A DNA stretch of 36,256 bases from Candidatus Heimdallarchaeota archaeon (GCA_016840095.1 JAEOSZ010000073.1:1-36256), one strand, 5' to 3'. Shown: positions 1-8,061, numbered from the stretch's first letter. A program made the numbers and translations. Notes: generated by a model not told the origin, from the sequence alone.

Positions 1-811
1 AGAGAAATGGACTTTCAGGTGACCATAATTTCTGATTAGGGATATCAATAAAATATGGTCCTTCATCTTTGAATAGTTCCTTCTTAATTGAACTTCCTTG
101 AGCTTTAACATTTATTTGAACTTCATCATCAGGTTTGAAGTTAACATATACAGGACCAATGTTCACTTGAGAATCATCGATATCTGGGACTAGAAAAAGC
201 TTATTTACTCTTGTTCTAGGAACAGGTTCTAGCCACACAGTTCCCCAAATGCCTGAAACAGCTGTATAGAAAATCAGCCATGATTTTAATCTTTGTTTTC
301 CTCTTTCTTGCTTTCCTTTATTGGTTGGATCCCATACAGAGACCATAACTTCATTTTCCTCTGAATACTTTACATACTTAGTGATATCAAAATTGAATGG
401 TACAAATCCTCCTTTATGTACTCCGATTGAAGTACCATTAATCCATACTTCTGCTTTCCAATCAACTGCCCCAAAATGAAGAAGAATATCATTACCTTTC
501 CAAGCTTCAGGAATATCAAAAAATCTTCTATACCACAATAATTGATTAGGTTTAAGCTGTTTCTTTACACCAGATAAGGCTGACTCGACAGCAAATGGAA
601 CAAGGATTTTTTCTTCAAAAGAAAGAGGTTTTTGGGAATTTTTCGAAGTTATCACATAATCCCAAAGACCATTTAAATTTAGCCAAGATCTCCTAGCTAA
701 TTGAGGTCTAGGATATTCACTTAGAATATTATTTGTATCCACATTATCTGCCCATTTGGTAAGTATATTATCTCTATTCAGCTTCCAAACTTCTTGATTT
801 GATTTTGGCAT
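1..811 (-). CDS. Glycoside hydrolase family 2 protein, N-terminal part (runs off window)
   Basis: This is the first 270 codons of a GH2-type glycosidase (beta-galactosidase, beta-glucuronidase or beta-mannosidase group), cut by the window edge rather than by a stop. Residues about 30-190 form the sugar-binding jelly-roll: YPRPQLARRSWLNLNG, then LHFGAVDWKAEVWING and HKGGFVPFNFDIT, and GIWGTVWLEPVP where the immunoglobulin-like middle domain begins. The visible end has the common WSPESPFL motif. The catalytic barrel lies outside the window, so the substrate cannot be given. No signal peptide is visible, so a cytoplasmic enzyme is likely. The ATG at 811 was chosen because homology to the family begins shortly after it. 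It starts 38 bases after the HEAT-protein stop on the same strand, so the two may be co-transcribed. Family assignment is firm; enzyme specificity is open. Confidence 0.88.
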   Translation of the reverse strand, partial: MPKSNQEVWKLNRDNILTKWADNVDTNNILSEYPRPQLARRSWLNLNGLWDYVITSKNSQKPLSFEEKILVPFAVESALSGVKKQLKPNQLLWYRRFFDIPEAWKGNDILLHFGAVDWKAEVWINGTSIGVHKGGFVPFNFDITKYVKYSEENEVMVSVWDPTNKGKQERGKQRLKSWLIFYTAVSGIWGTVWLEPVPRTRVNKLFLVPDIDDSQVNIGPVYVNFKPDDEVQINVKAQGSSIKKELFKDEGPYFIDIPNQKLWSPESPFL

Positions 812-849
812 TAATAAAAGAGAAATCAAACAATTGAAAAATTTTTGTG

Positions 850-2553
850 TTAATTTTTCGATGAGCTTCTTTGTGACTCTATAATTTTTTCAACGTTTTG
901 AGGTTTTCTTAAACCATAAACTACTTGTTCTCCAAGACTGTTAGTATATCTTCTCATTACATCCTTGAAATTTTTACGAGTTTTGAGGTAATTCTCTTTG
1001 CATGTATTTAGATAGTATTCTGTTGCCTGTTTATCCCCAAAAATAATCAATGCTCCAGCTGCAACATTTCTCACAAAATCCTTACTATGATCAAGTCCTT
1101 CCTTTATATGTTCTTCTGCAATTGGATCACCTATAATGCCTAATGCAGCTATTATCCAAGCTTTAGTTTCATAGTCACGCACATCAGTCAAAGAATCTAT
1201 TAAAGCAGGAGTTGATCTAGAATCTTTGAAAATAAGAAGTGTTCCTGCAGCTTCTCTTTTTACTTTGTAATTTTGATCTTTTAATAATGGAATTACATCA
1301 TCTACAGCCTCTTGATATTCAAGTTCGCCTAAAGCTTGAAGAGCAAACATTCTTACTAAATAATGATTATCTGATAACATTTCTATGACTATATCCCCGA
1401 CACTCTTATCACCAAGATTTTCAAGTGCTTCTACAGCTTGTCTCCTAACCTCATATTCAGTATCTTTTAGAAGAAATTTAATTGATTCAAGTACTGCTAA
1501 ATCACCCATTAATCCAAAAGCTTTTGCAATGTTCGACCGAATAAACTTATTTGATGTATCAATTATTCTATCTAAAGAATCCTTTGCAACAATCCCCAGA
1601 TCACCTAATGCAATTGCTAAACCATCTCTTACCCATGTATCTGTTCTTGAATCTCCGAAAACTTCAACCATAATATCTAACGCTGAAATAGCATTCAACT
1701 CTCCTAAAGCTTCTGCTGCAGCTCTTCTTACTTTATTATCTTCTTTTTCATCTTGTAAAAGGATAATTAAGGAATCTATAGCCTTTGAATCTCCTTGTTG
1801 ACCTAATAATCTAGCTGAATATTCTCTATTGAGTCTAGATTCATCATGAAGTAAACTAATTAAAATCTCTGTTGGAATTTTAGCTTTTAAACTCTTTAGA
1901 GTATTAAGGGCACTGTTTCTTATTACCCAGTGTTCAGCTTGTAATTGATCAATTAAAGGAGAAATAGCTCGTTCATCTTTCAAATCTGCTAAACCTTCTG
2001 CCGCAAAAAACCTTATTCCATAGTTTTCTCTTTTGTCATTAGATATTTTTAACAAGACATCGAAAGCTGCAGGGTCTTTTAGTTTACTCAACTCAGTTAA
2101 AGCAGCAAGTCTAATTTTATCGTTCTTCTCTTCATTTAGAACTTTAATAAGAAAACTAACTGTTACTTCTTCAAGTTTCAAGTAAGAACTTAAAGCAGCT
2201 TCTCTTACATCAGAATCTTTGTCATCTAATATTTCTTTAAGGGGGTTTACTGATTTCTCGTTTCCAAGAATACCTAAGAGTTCGGCTGATCTTTTACGAA
2301 TTTCAGCACTTTTATCTTTGAGAAGTCTTATGAGAGAATCTTGAGCTCTAACATCCTTTAACTCTTCTAATTTCTTATATGCTTGCTCCCTAACAACCCA
2401 TTCATTATCTGTTAGACTTTGGACCAAAGTTTCAATGTCAATTTCTTCTTCTTTCTCTCTACAATCTTTAGCAGTATTTTGATCTTTTGCATAAAAATCT
2501 GATAGACTTACTTTTTGGTTGTTTTTTGTTTCAATTTCCTTGTTTTTCTTCAT
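850..2553 (-). CDS. HEAT-repeat protein (PBS-lyase-type repeats)
   Basis: A 567-residue protein made almost entirely of about 30-residue HEAT repeats from residue 40 to about 520. Each has the pattern of two helices with signatures such as VREAALSSYLKL, VRRAAAEALGEL, VRRQAVEALENLGD and VKREAAGTLLIF. The first 35 residues are polar and probably disordered, and the last 45 are basic. There is no signal peptide or membrane segment. Such repeats resemble those of phycocyanobilin lyases, but in archaea they usually serve as protein-binding scaffolds; no catalytic function can be inferred. A TATA box lies about 26 bases upstream of the ATG, so the message is probably leaderless and separate from the regulator gene 37 bases upstream. 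It precedes the GH2 gene by 38 bases. The partner is unknown. Confidence 0.88.
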   Translation of the reverse strand: MKKNKEIETKNNQKVSLSDFYAKDQNTAKDCREKEEEIDIETLVQSLTDNEWVVREQAYKKLEELKDVRAQDSLIRLLKDKSAEIRKRSAELLGILGNEKSVNPLKEILDDKDSDVREAALSSYLKLEEVTVSFLIKVLNEEKNDKIRLAALTELSKLKDPAAFDVLLKISNDKRENYGIRFFAAEGLADLKDERAISPLIDQLQAEHWVIRNSALNTLKSLKAKIPTEILISLLHDESRLNREYSARLLGQQGDSKAIDSLIILLQDEKEDNKVRRAAAEALGELNAISALDIMVEVFGDSRTDTWVRDGLAIALGDLGIVAKDSLDRIIDTSNKFIRSNIAKAFGLMGDLAVLESIKFLLKDTEYEVRRQAVEALENLGDKSVGDIVIEMLSDNHYLVRMFALQALGELEYQEAVDDVIPLLKDQNYKVKREAAGTLLIFKDSRSTPALIDSLTDVRDYETKAWIIAALGIIGDPIAEEHIKEGLDHSKDFVRNVAAGALIIFGDKQATEYYLNTCKENYLKTRKNFKDVMRRYTNSLGEQVVYGLRKPQNVEKIIESQRSSSKN

Positions 2554-2572
2554 GTTAATCCCATTGAAATTT

Positions 2573-2583
2573 TAGTATATACA
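2573..2583 (-). promoter_or_regulatory. TATA box of the HEAT-repeat gene (leaderless)
   Basis: On the minus strand the stretch reads TATATACTAAA. It is centred about 26 bases before the ATG at 2553, which would put the transcription start at or next to the start codon. No Shine-Dalgarno site precedes this ATG, which fits a leaderless message. Confidence 0.5.
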
Positions 2584-2590
2584 AAAGAAA

Positions 2591-3364
2591 TTATTCCTTA
2601 AACTTCACTTCTAAATCTAAACTGCCTGTAAATACATTTACAAACTGAGTACTACGATCTTCTTCAGGAACACCAGCTGTATCCATCTCTTTTAGAAGCT
2701 GTTTACCTAAAGCTTGTAGCTTTCTATCAAACTCAAATATCAACTCATTAATCCTTAACACATGTCGAAATTTACAAATTTTTAAGGTACTAACATAAGT
2801 ACTTACATCTAATGGTGGTAAGATTATCTTCTCCTTAACTTCATCAAATCCTTCTTTTTCTGCCATTTCTGCTATCTGTTCTACTCCATCCATAGTTTCA
2901 TTTACCATCATTTTCTGAAGATTTGAAACAAAGTTGAAGTATGCTCTAGTTGAAGGAATTTCAGCAAGTTTTCCTGGATTAACTATTTCATTAACAACAT
3001 ATCGATCCAATTCTTCATCTGACATCTTATCAAATTCTTGTAAATCAAATGTTATTCTTTCCACTCTATCATCCATTAACTTCATATAAGCTTCATAGAG
3101 TTTGCTGACTCTTTTTGAAAGTTTATAGAAATTCCCCCAGCTTCTTTCAGATGTTTCACTATCAAATTCAATCGTGCTTTTGTCCCTCATTTTTCTGATA
3201 TATCTCAGAGTTGTACTCTCTGGTCGCTGAATCATTTTTGAGATTTTTTTCAAATTTAAAGACCCATACCATCTTAAAGCTGTAATAATTTGAAATTCTG
3301 TTTCATCTAACTGTAAGTCACTCATATCCTTCATAAGCTTTAGATAATCTTCTGATTCACTCAT
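2591..3364 (-). CDS. Winged-helix transcriptional regulator (ArsR-like)
   Basis: A 257-residue DNA-binding protein. Residues about 17-85 form a winged helix: LDETEFQIITALRWYGSLNL, then KKISKMIQRPESTTLRYIRKM as turn and recognition helix, then a wing around EFDSETSERSWGNFYKLS. The remainder is helical and acidic, with no recognisable ligand domain or metal-binding cysteines, and probably serves dimerisation or sensing. The gene is divergent from the first MFS exporter, with 159 bases between them, so control of that exporter and of itself is the simplest guess. A very short ORF (ATG at 3377, six codons, stop 3357-3359) overlaps its start codon. Function as a regulator is well supported; effector and target are inference. 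Confidence 0.8.
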   Translation of the reverse strand: MSESEDYLKLMKDMSDLQLDETEFQIITALRWYGSLNLKKISKMIQRPESTTLRYIRKMRDKSTIEFDSETSERSWGNFYKLSKRVSKLYEAYMKLMDDRVERITFDLQEFDKMSDEELDRYVVNEIVNPGKLAEIPSTRAYFNFVSNLQKMMVNETMDGVEQIAEMAEKEGFDEVKEKIILPPLDVSTYVSTLKICKFRHVLRINELIFEFDRKLQALGKQLLKEMDTAGVPEEDRSTQFVNVFTGSLDLEVKFKE

Positions 3365-3441
3365 ATTTCTTCATCATACAGTATTTTTTCACCCTTAAAA
3401 AGTTTTTCCATTTTGAAAGTAATTTCATATTGAGAGAAATG

Positions 3442-3450
3442 TTTATATAA
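3442..3450 (+). promoter_or_regulatory. TATA box for the first MFS exporter
   Basis: TTTATATAA preceded by a purine-rich stretch (GAGAAATG) that could act as a BRE. The expected transcription start near 3472 gives a leader of about 50 bases. That leader contains a GGAAG SD-like site about 8 bases before the ATG at 3524. Confidence 0.55.
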
Positions 3451-3484
3451 GCTTGTGTAAAAAGATATTTCAGAAAGAAAATAA

Positions 3485-3497
3485 TTCCAATTTGGAA
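3485..3497. promoter_or_regulatory. Candidate operator palindrome in regulator/exporter intergenic region
   Basis: TTCCAA-T-TTGGAA is a perfect 6+1+6 inverted repeat in the 5' leader of the MFS gene, downstream of its TATA box. Its place between a winged-helix regulator and a divergent exporter makes it a candidate binding site. A repeat this short can occur by chance, and the same sequence was not noticed upstream of the second exporter. Confidence 0.3.
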
Positions 3498-3523
3498 GAA
3501 ATTCGGAAACGGAAGTAATAAAA

Positions 3524-4918
3524 ATGAGTGAAAACAAACAAAAAATGGTTGAAATAGAGAAAAAAGAGAGTGCATTTGTGCTCTTAAAGAAGAAAGATTT
3601 TTCGGCATTATTTCTTGGTGGTTTTATTTCGAATATGGGTACATGGTTTACTCAAATGGCAGTCTTATTTTATGCTCTTCAGTTGGTATCTCATTTACCT
3701 GAAGATGATGCAACACAAGCAGTTGCACTTCTAGCTACATTTACACTGTTACCTATGTTAATATTAGGTCCTTTAGGAGGAGTTATTGCTGACAAGTATG
3801 ATAGAAAGAAAATAATGTTCTCTGCTGATATCTTAGGTATAGCAGTTGCTACTGGTTTGATTTTTGCAAATCAGATGTGGCATCTTTACTTACTTCTCAC
3901 CTTAAGTTCATCAGTTAGACAGTTCTTTTATCCTGCAAAAGGTGCCGCAATTCCAATGATTGTAGAGCAAGAGAAGTTACTTTCTGCCAATGGGTTTATA
4001 CAGACAACAAGTCAGTTATCTAGAATGCTCGGACCTTTAGCTGCAGGTTTTGTAATTGCAGCATTTGGATATCAAACAGCATTTATAATAGATGCAGTTT
4101 CATATGCAGTCTCAGCTGGATTTATACTGTTAATTTCAACAAATCTTAAAGCTCCACAAAAAGATGAAAAGGTAAGTGTGAAAAATGTCTTTGTGGGTAT
4201 GAGAGATGGAGCAAAAATAACATTTACAGATAAAATCATTGGCTTTGTAGTAATAAGCTTCGCAGTAACAATTTTTGCTGTTGGTGCAATAGATCCTGTT
4301 GCTGTTCCATACCTAAATTATGTTTTTGGACTAGGTGAAAAGGATTTTGGAATGATGATGATGTTTTCTGCTTTGAGTGGAGTTGTTGCTGCAGTAGGAT
4401 TATCAATCAAAGGAAAATTGAACAAAAAACTAGCTTTTATGTCTTATGCTATTATAGCATTAGGAATATGTGTTGCGATACTAGCTGTTGCACCTTTCTT
4501 ACCAGGACCAATAGTTTGGTTGTATGTAGGAATGACAGCAGTAGGATTCACTAATGTTGGATTTGCAATTCCATTCTCAACCTTATTGCAAAGCATAATT
4601 AAGAATGAACACTTGGGAAAGGTGAGTGGAATCATAGATACTGTCATGACAGGAGCTTCTCTTTTAGCATCAGTTTTAGCAGTACTACTAGCTAAGTATA
4701 TTCCAATAAGCGCACTACTTGGTATCGTATCAGGTATAATTCTTACATCAGGTTTAGTATTCATTGTGGTATCTAAAGTCAAGAAAATGGATCACACTGC
4801 AAGAGAAAGGGAAGAAGAGATGAAACTTTTCAAAGAACTGCTGAAAAAAGCTGAAGAAGTACCTTCTCTAACCTTCAAGAAAGCTGAAATTGATGAACTA
4901 CCTGCATTGAATCCTTGA
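3524..4918 (+). CDS. MFS transporter, drug/metabolite exporter type (paralog 1)
   Basis: A 464-residue major facilitator of the MFS_3 / EntS-like exporter group with about 12 membrane helices. The loop 2-3 signature GGVIADKYDRKKIM (residues about 85-98) is the MFS motif A. The stretch RQFFYPAKGAAIPMIV and the motif LLSANGFIQTTSQLSRMLGP are typical of this exporter subfamily. The N-terminal 24 residues are charged and cytoplasmic, as is the tail after residue 420 (RAREEEM-like, Lys/Glu rich). It is divergent from the winged-helix regulator gene and followed by a close paralog on the same strand, which suggests duplication. The substrate is unknown; proton-coupled export of a small hydrophobic compound is typical of the group. 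ATG at 3524 is preceded by GGAAG. Confidence 0.88.
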   Translation: MSENKQKMVEIEKKESAFVLLKKKDFSALFLGGFISNMGTWFTQMAVLFYALQLVSHLPEDDATQAVALLATFTLLPMLILGPLGGVIADKYDRKKIMFSADILGIAVATGLIFANQMWHLYLLLTLSSSVRQFFYPAKGAAIPMIVEQEKLLSANGFIQTTSQLSRMLGPLAAGFVIAAFGYQTAFIIDAVSYAVSAGFILLISTNLKAPQKDEKVSVKNVFVGMRDGAKITFTDKIIGFVVISFAVTIFAVGAIDPVAVPYLNYVFGLGEKDFGMMMMFSALSGVVAAVGLSIKGKLNKKLAFMSYAIIALGICVAILAVAPFLPGPIVWLYVGMTAVGFTNVGFAIPFSTLLQSIIKNEHLGKVSGIIDTVMTGASLLASVLAVLLAKYIPISALLGIVSGIILTSGLVFIVVSKVKKMDHTAREREEEMKLFKELLKKAEEVPSLTFKKAEIDELPALNP

Positions 4919-4930
4919 GTATAACTCACT

Positions 4931-4947
4931 CTCCTCTTTCTTTTTTT
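4931..4947 (+). terminator. Pyrimidine/T-tract terminator after MFS paralog 1
   Basis: CTCCTCTTTCTTTTTTT starts 12 bases after the stop codon. Archaeal transcription commonly ends at such T-tracts without a hairpin. A similar pyrimidine-rich tract follows the second paralog. Confidence 0.45.
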
Positions 4948-5064
4948 AGCTTTAACCTTTCAGCTTAAGCTCTTCACTTTTCCATTGTAACATTTCACTA
5001 GAAAATTAGATGATACAAAGAAATCATTTCTCTAATAAACTTTAGTTTCAGCCCCTTAAACTGG

Positions 5065-5080
5065 TGATTTTTAAAAATCA
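5065..5080. promoter_or_regulatory. 16-base perfect palindrome, possible operator over a TATA-like core
   Basis: TGATTTTTAAAAATCA equals its own reverse complement over all 16 bases. Its TTTTTAAAAA core could also serve as the TATA element of the downstream genes, so a bound dimeric regulator would block transcription factor access. AT-rich DNA makes weak palindromes common, but a 16-base perfect one is less so. Confidence 0.4.
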
Positions 5081-5134
5081 TTAATAAAGAAGAGTTTTAT
5101 CGTATGCTAACAAACAAAAAGGAATGGATGAAAA

Positions 5135-5260
5135 ATGAAAGCATATCAAAAATCAAAACGAACTCAACAAACATCTAAAATTGAATATTGGTCATTTGGT
5201 GGTCACTTCTTCTCAACACTTTCTAATAAAGTGACCAGTAATAGTTCAATTAGAAAATAA
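5135..5260 (+). CDS. Possible small protein or leader peptide (41 aa)
   Basis: An ATG-started frame of 41 codons, beginning MKAYQKSKRTQQTSKIEYW and ending in IRK, with a GGAATGGATG stretch before its ATG. It stops ten bases before the ATG of the second MFS exporter. The product would be basic and soluble, with no domain recognised. It contains a 9-base inverted repeat at 5200-5237. It could be a leader peptide whose translation affects the exporter, or a chance frame. There is no direct evidence of coding. Confidence 0.25.
   Translation: MKAYQKSKRTQQTSKIEYWSFGGHFFSTLSNKVTSNSSIRK
5200..5237 (+). promoter_or_regulatory. Inverted repeat upstream of MFS paralog 2
   Basis: Arms TGGTCACTT (5200-5208) and AAGTGACCA (5229-5237) are exact complements around a 20-base loop, ending 33 bases before the exporter ATG. 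It could form an RNA hairpin in the leader or, as DNA, be a two-half-site operator with arms about two helical turns apart. A partial copy of the left arm (TTGGTCATTTGG) lies just before it. Confidence 0.35.
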
Positions 5261-5270
5261 AGGTGTAGCT

Positions 5271-6725
5271 ATGAGTGAAGTTCAGACTGAAACTGAAATT
5301 TATGATGATATAACAGCTGAGGAAAAGAAATCCAATCCCCTTACTCTGTTAAGAAATTGGGATTTCTCAGCATTATTTCTGGGTGGTTTTATTAATAATG
5401 TAGGATCGTATTTTACTAGTGTAGCAATTATCTTCCTTGCATTAACTTTTACAAGTGGATTAACAGAAAACGAAGCTACACGTGCTATAGCATTAATGAC
5501 CACATTTACTTTAGCACCAATGTTAATACTAGGCCCTTTAGCAGGTGTCCTGGTTGACAAATTTGACCGTAAAAAAGTGATGATAATCGCTGATTTTCTA
5601 GGAGCTGTTGCTGCTTTTGGTTTGATAGCAGCATCACAGATGTGGCATTTGTATCTATTTGCTCTCTTCAACTCATCTGTGAGACAATTCTTCTATCCTG
5701 CTAAAACAGCCAGCATTCCTAGGTTAGTAAAGCAAGATCAGTTACTATCAGCTAATGGTTTTATTCAAACAACAAGCCAACTTTCTAGATTGATTGGACC
5801 ATTGATTGCAGGTTTTCTTATTGCTGCTTTTGGATTTGATATCGCTTTCATTATTGATGGTAGTTCTTACTTTGTATCTGCTATATTACTAATTACTATC
5901 AGAAGAAATCTTAAACCAGAAAAAACAGATGAAAAACTAACAATTCGCAGTGTAGGTGTTGGTTTAAAAGATGGTTTCAAACTTGCTTTTACAGACAAGA
6001 TAATTACTTTTGTGATAATTCTCTTTGCTTTTACAATACTCATGATAGGAATGATTGACCCACTAATTGTTCCTTACATGAACTTTGAATTTGGTGTAGG
6101 GGAACAGGAATTTGGTATGATGATGAGCTTTGCAGCTATAAGTGGATTAATTCTAGCTATCATTCTATCTGTGAAAGGTCAGTTAAAGAGAAAACTAACA
6201 TTCATGAGTGCTACAATATTAGTAGCTAGTATTTGTTTAGCTTTTCTAGCCCTTGCACCTTTCTTACCAGGAGGAGTAGCATGGATATGGGTAGGTATGA
6301 TACTTGTGGGATGTATCAATGTTGGTTTTAACCTACCATTCTCTACTCTCATACAAAGGATCATTCCTAACAAAGATTTAGGAAAGATTTCAGGTGTAGT
6401 AGATACTGTGATAACCGCAGCTTCAGTAACAGCTTCTGCAATAGCAGCTACTTTAGCTGGTGTAGTTTCAACTAGCTGGATATTCATCATCATAACAATC
6501 TGTATAGCTGTTGCAGGAATAGTAGGATTAGTTGTTATAAAATACATGAATTTAGAGCAGATTGCCCAACTCCGCGAAGAGAAAATGATGGCAATCGCAG
6601 AAAAAGAAGAAAGAGAGAAGAAAGAGAAAGAGATGGAAGTAGAATTCGACAATCAGGTCAAGCTCACCTTAGAAGAACTACTTAGTGATGAAGGTACTCC
6701 TTCTGCTAAACCAGCTCTAGAATGA
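5271..6725 (+). CDS. MFS transporter, drug/metabolite exporter type (paralog 2)
   Basis: A 484-residue close paralog of the upstream exporter, alignable along nearly its whole length. It shares DFSALFLGGF, motif A (AGVLVDKFDRKKVM), SSVRQFFYPAK and LLSANGFIQTTSQLSR. It has about 12 membrane helices. The C-terminal tail after residue 425 is longer than in paralog 1 and very rich in Glu and Lys (REEKMMAIAEKEEREKKEKE), probably a cytoplasmic coiled coil. ATG at 5271 has a good SD (GGTG, spacer 5). The 352-base spacer with palindrome and hairpin suggests separate regulation. As with paralog 1, export of an unknown compound is the family expectation. The two could also work as a heterodimer, but nothing in the sequence shows this. 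Confidence 0.88.
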   Translation: MSEVQTETEIYDDITAEEKKSNPLTLLRNWDFSALFLGGFINNVGSYFTSVAIIFLALTFTSGLTENEATRAIALMTTFTLAPMLILGPLAGVLVDKFDRKKVMIIADFLGAVAAFGLIAASQMWHLYLFALFNSSVRQFFYPAKTASIPRLVKQDQLLSANGFIQTTSQLSRLIGPLIAGFLIAAFGFDIAFIIDGSSYFVSAILLITIRRNLKPEKTDEKLTIRSVGVGLKDGFKLAFTDKIITFVIILFAFTILMIGMIDPLIVPYMNFEFGVGEQEFGMMMSFAAISGLILAIILSVKGQLKRKLTFMSATILVASICLAFLALAPFLPGGVAWIWVGMILVGCINVGFNLPFSTLIQRIIPNKDLGKISGVVDTVITAASVTASAIAATLAGVVSTSWIFIIITICIAVAGIVGLVVIKYMNLEQIAQLREEKMMAIAEKEEREKKEKEMEVEFDNQVKLTLEELLSDEGTPSAKPALE

Positions 6726-6740
6726 AATCAGAATCTTCTC

Positions 6741-6754
6741 TCTTCTTTTTTTTT
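6741..6754 (+). terminator. T-tract terminator after MFS paralog 2
   Basis: TCTTCTTTTTTTTT (nine T at 6746-6754) begins 16 bases after the exporter stop codon, similar in place and composition to the tract after paralog 1. Confidence 0.5.
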
Positions 6755-6784
6755 GTTTGTATTTTAAAATGGATAAATTAGTAA

Positions 6785-6952
6785 ATTTCTACATTGATAG
6801 GCGTTCTACTTAAAAATTCATTTAAAAAAGTATATAGATACCAAGTATTAGAATGTGTAACAGTTACAGGTTGTAGAAATGTAACATTAATATTATCAAT
6901 GTTTGCTAGCTTGGTTTCAGTGATAATTTTAAGAAAGAGAAGAAGATTGTGA
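6785..6952 (+). pseudogene. Remnant of a surface-protein C-terminal membrane anchor
   Basis: An open frame of 55 codons without a plausible ATG, ending at TGA 6950-6952. Its last 30 residues look like the end of an archaeal surface protein: an NVT sequon region, a hydrophobic segment LILSMFASLVSVIIL, and a basic stop-transfer end RKRRRL. The same kind of ending (short TM then basic tail) closes the solute-binding proteins and the beta-helix protein in this window. The upstream frame is closed by TAG and TAA at 6779-6784. A TTG at 6794 could start a tiny membrane protein instead. It ends two bases before the stop of the convergent beta-helix gene. Deletion of the body of a surface-protein gene is the likeliest history, but this is inference. 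Confidence 0.35.
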
Positions 6953-6954
6953 GA

Positions 6955-7944
6955 TTAAGGTTCCATATTAATCTCTCTTATTCTATTTTTCTTGTTCAAA
7001 CAAATAATAAAAATGAAAGTGATCAAACTGACAGAAATAAGAAAATTTGTTTTATTGCTTTCTGCATATTTTAGAGGATATTCATCGATAGAATCAGATG
7101 GTCCATCTATATTATAAACTCCTTTTTTATTGTAGTCATCCCACCAATTTCCGTGTTGATTTTCTTCATCGAACCACAGATTATTTTCTCCTTCGTCATA
7201 ACCTTGACTAGATATCTCTCCAGTTCTTTCACCGTCTATTTCATATGTCAGTTCTACTGAATTATTAATGAAAATATTATGATGGATTACATTATAGCTA
7301 CTTAAAGAGCCTACAATAGCTAATCCATGTTGATTGCTATTCTTAATTATATTAGATGTAACTTCTGTAAAACTGGAAAATCTAACATTTATCCCTTGAT
7401 AATAACTAAGAAGAATATTATTTCCTTTAATCGTACAGTGGGAAGCATAGTTCAAATGTATTCCCTGCATAAAACCAGATATAGTGTTATTTTCAAGAAT
7501 TGTATACCCTACTCCGCAACCAATCCCACCACCATTACCTGAACTTGAATTTATCGTATTATTGATTATTTGAGCAGTTCCTATGGCATTGGTATTTTGT
7601 ATAAATATACCAATGTAAGCAGAAAATAACTTACAGTTTCTTATTACGAAGTAATCTGTTGTTCCTCCTATCTGAATTGCTGATCCTGATATATCTTCAG
7701 AATCTATTTGTAGGTTCTCTATTATATAGGGATTAGACAATGAACCATTTCCGTCAAATCCTAGAGTACTAAAATCATTATTTGAATTGATAACTATTGG
7801 TGAATGTTCGATTAGGGAAGTGTTGAAAATTTGAGAAGAATAATCATTTTTTGCATTTAGAGTTGAATTATTCAGAGGCAAAAAAAGTACTATGAACATT
7901 AGAAAAAGCAAATAAAATTTCACATATCTAGAGATTGAGAACAT
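6955..7944 (-). CDS. Secreted, membrane-anchored parallel beta-helix protein (NosD-like)
   Basis: A 329-residue surface protein. Residues 1-31 are a signal peptide (basic start, then FYLLFLMFIVLFLPL). The entry motif GFDGNGSLSNPYIIENLQI (about 63-82) is the conserved opening of archaeal NosD-like beta-helices. It is followed by right-handed beta-helix coils with Asn ladders (ILENNTISGF, TIKGNNILLS, EVTSNIIKNS, VIHHNIFINN). A closing NLWFDEENQHGNWWDDYNKKG corresponds to the common GNYWSDY motif. Residues about 297-318 form a C-terminal membrane anchor followed by Lys/Arg residues. No catalytic site is apparent; such proteins may bind or modify extracellular polysaccharide. A second family member lies at 34698-35942. 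Confidence 0.82.
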   Translation of the reverse strand: MFSISRYVKFYLLFLMFIVLFLPLNNSTLNAKNDYSSQIFNTSLIEHSPIVINSNNDFSTLGFDGNGSLSNPYIIENLQIDSEDISGSAIQIGGTTDYFVIRNCKLFSAYIGIFIQNTNAIGTAQIINNTINSSSGNGGGIGCGVGYTILENNTISGFMQGIHLNYASHCTIKGNNILLSYYQGINVRFSSFTEVTSNIIKNSNQHGLAIVGSLSSYNVIHHNIFINNSVELTYEIDGERTGEISSQGYDEGENNLWFDEENQHGNWWDDYNKKGVYNIDGPSDSIDEYPLKYAESNKTNFLISVSLITFIFIICLNKKNRIREINMEP

Positions 7945-8061
7945 ATAATAAATTTAAATTAGGCACTTATTTATCTTTAGTCAAGGTTATACTTTAACAT
8001 TAATAAATTTAGAATAAGTGTGAAAAGTAGTTAAAATAAAAAAGAGGGAGGATAGATTTTC

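Larger units (their letters stand above)
4919..5270. other. 352-base spacer between the two MFS paralogs
   Basis: This spacer contains, in order, a T-tract terminator, a stretch without visible features (4950-5060), a 16-base perfect palindrome (5065-5080), a possible 41-codon ORF (5135-5260) with a 9-base hairpin inside it (5200-5237), and a GGTG SD site (5262-5265) five bases before the ATG of the second exporter. No regulator gene or RNA gene is recognised. The layout suggests that the second exporter has its own promoter and control. Confidence 0.5.

Noticed and set aside
1385..1801. Plus-strand frame of 138 codons inside the HEAT gene
   Set aside because: Antisense shadow of a repetitive coding region; composition and lack of motifs do not support a gene.
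850..2553. Phycobilisome lyase function for the HEAT protein
   Set aside because: Only the repeat type is shared. No phycobilisome genes are present, and the protein consists of repeats throughout.
3357..3608. Minus-strand frame of 83 codons across the regulator/exporter spacer
   Set aside because: It overlaps both the promoter region and the start of the MFS gene, has low-complexity Phe/Leu composition, and no recognisable motif. Its last codons form the possible mini-ORF before the regulator.
3524..6725. Recent duplication of the MFS pair by a mobile element
   Set aside because: The two proteins are clearly diverged, the spacers differ, and no direct or inverted repeats bound the pair. 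An old tandem duplication is enough.
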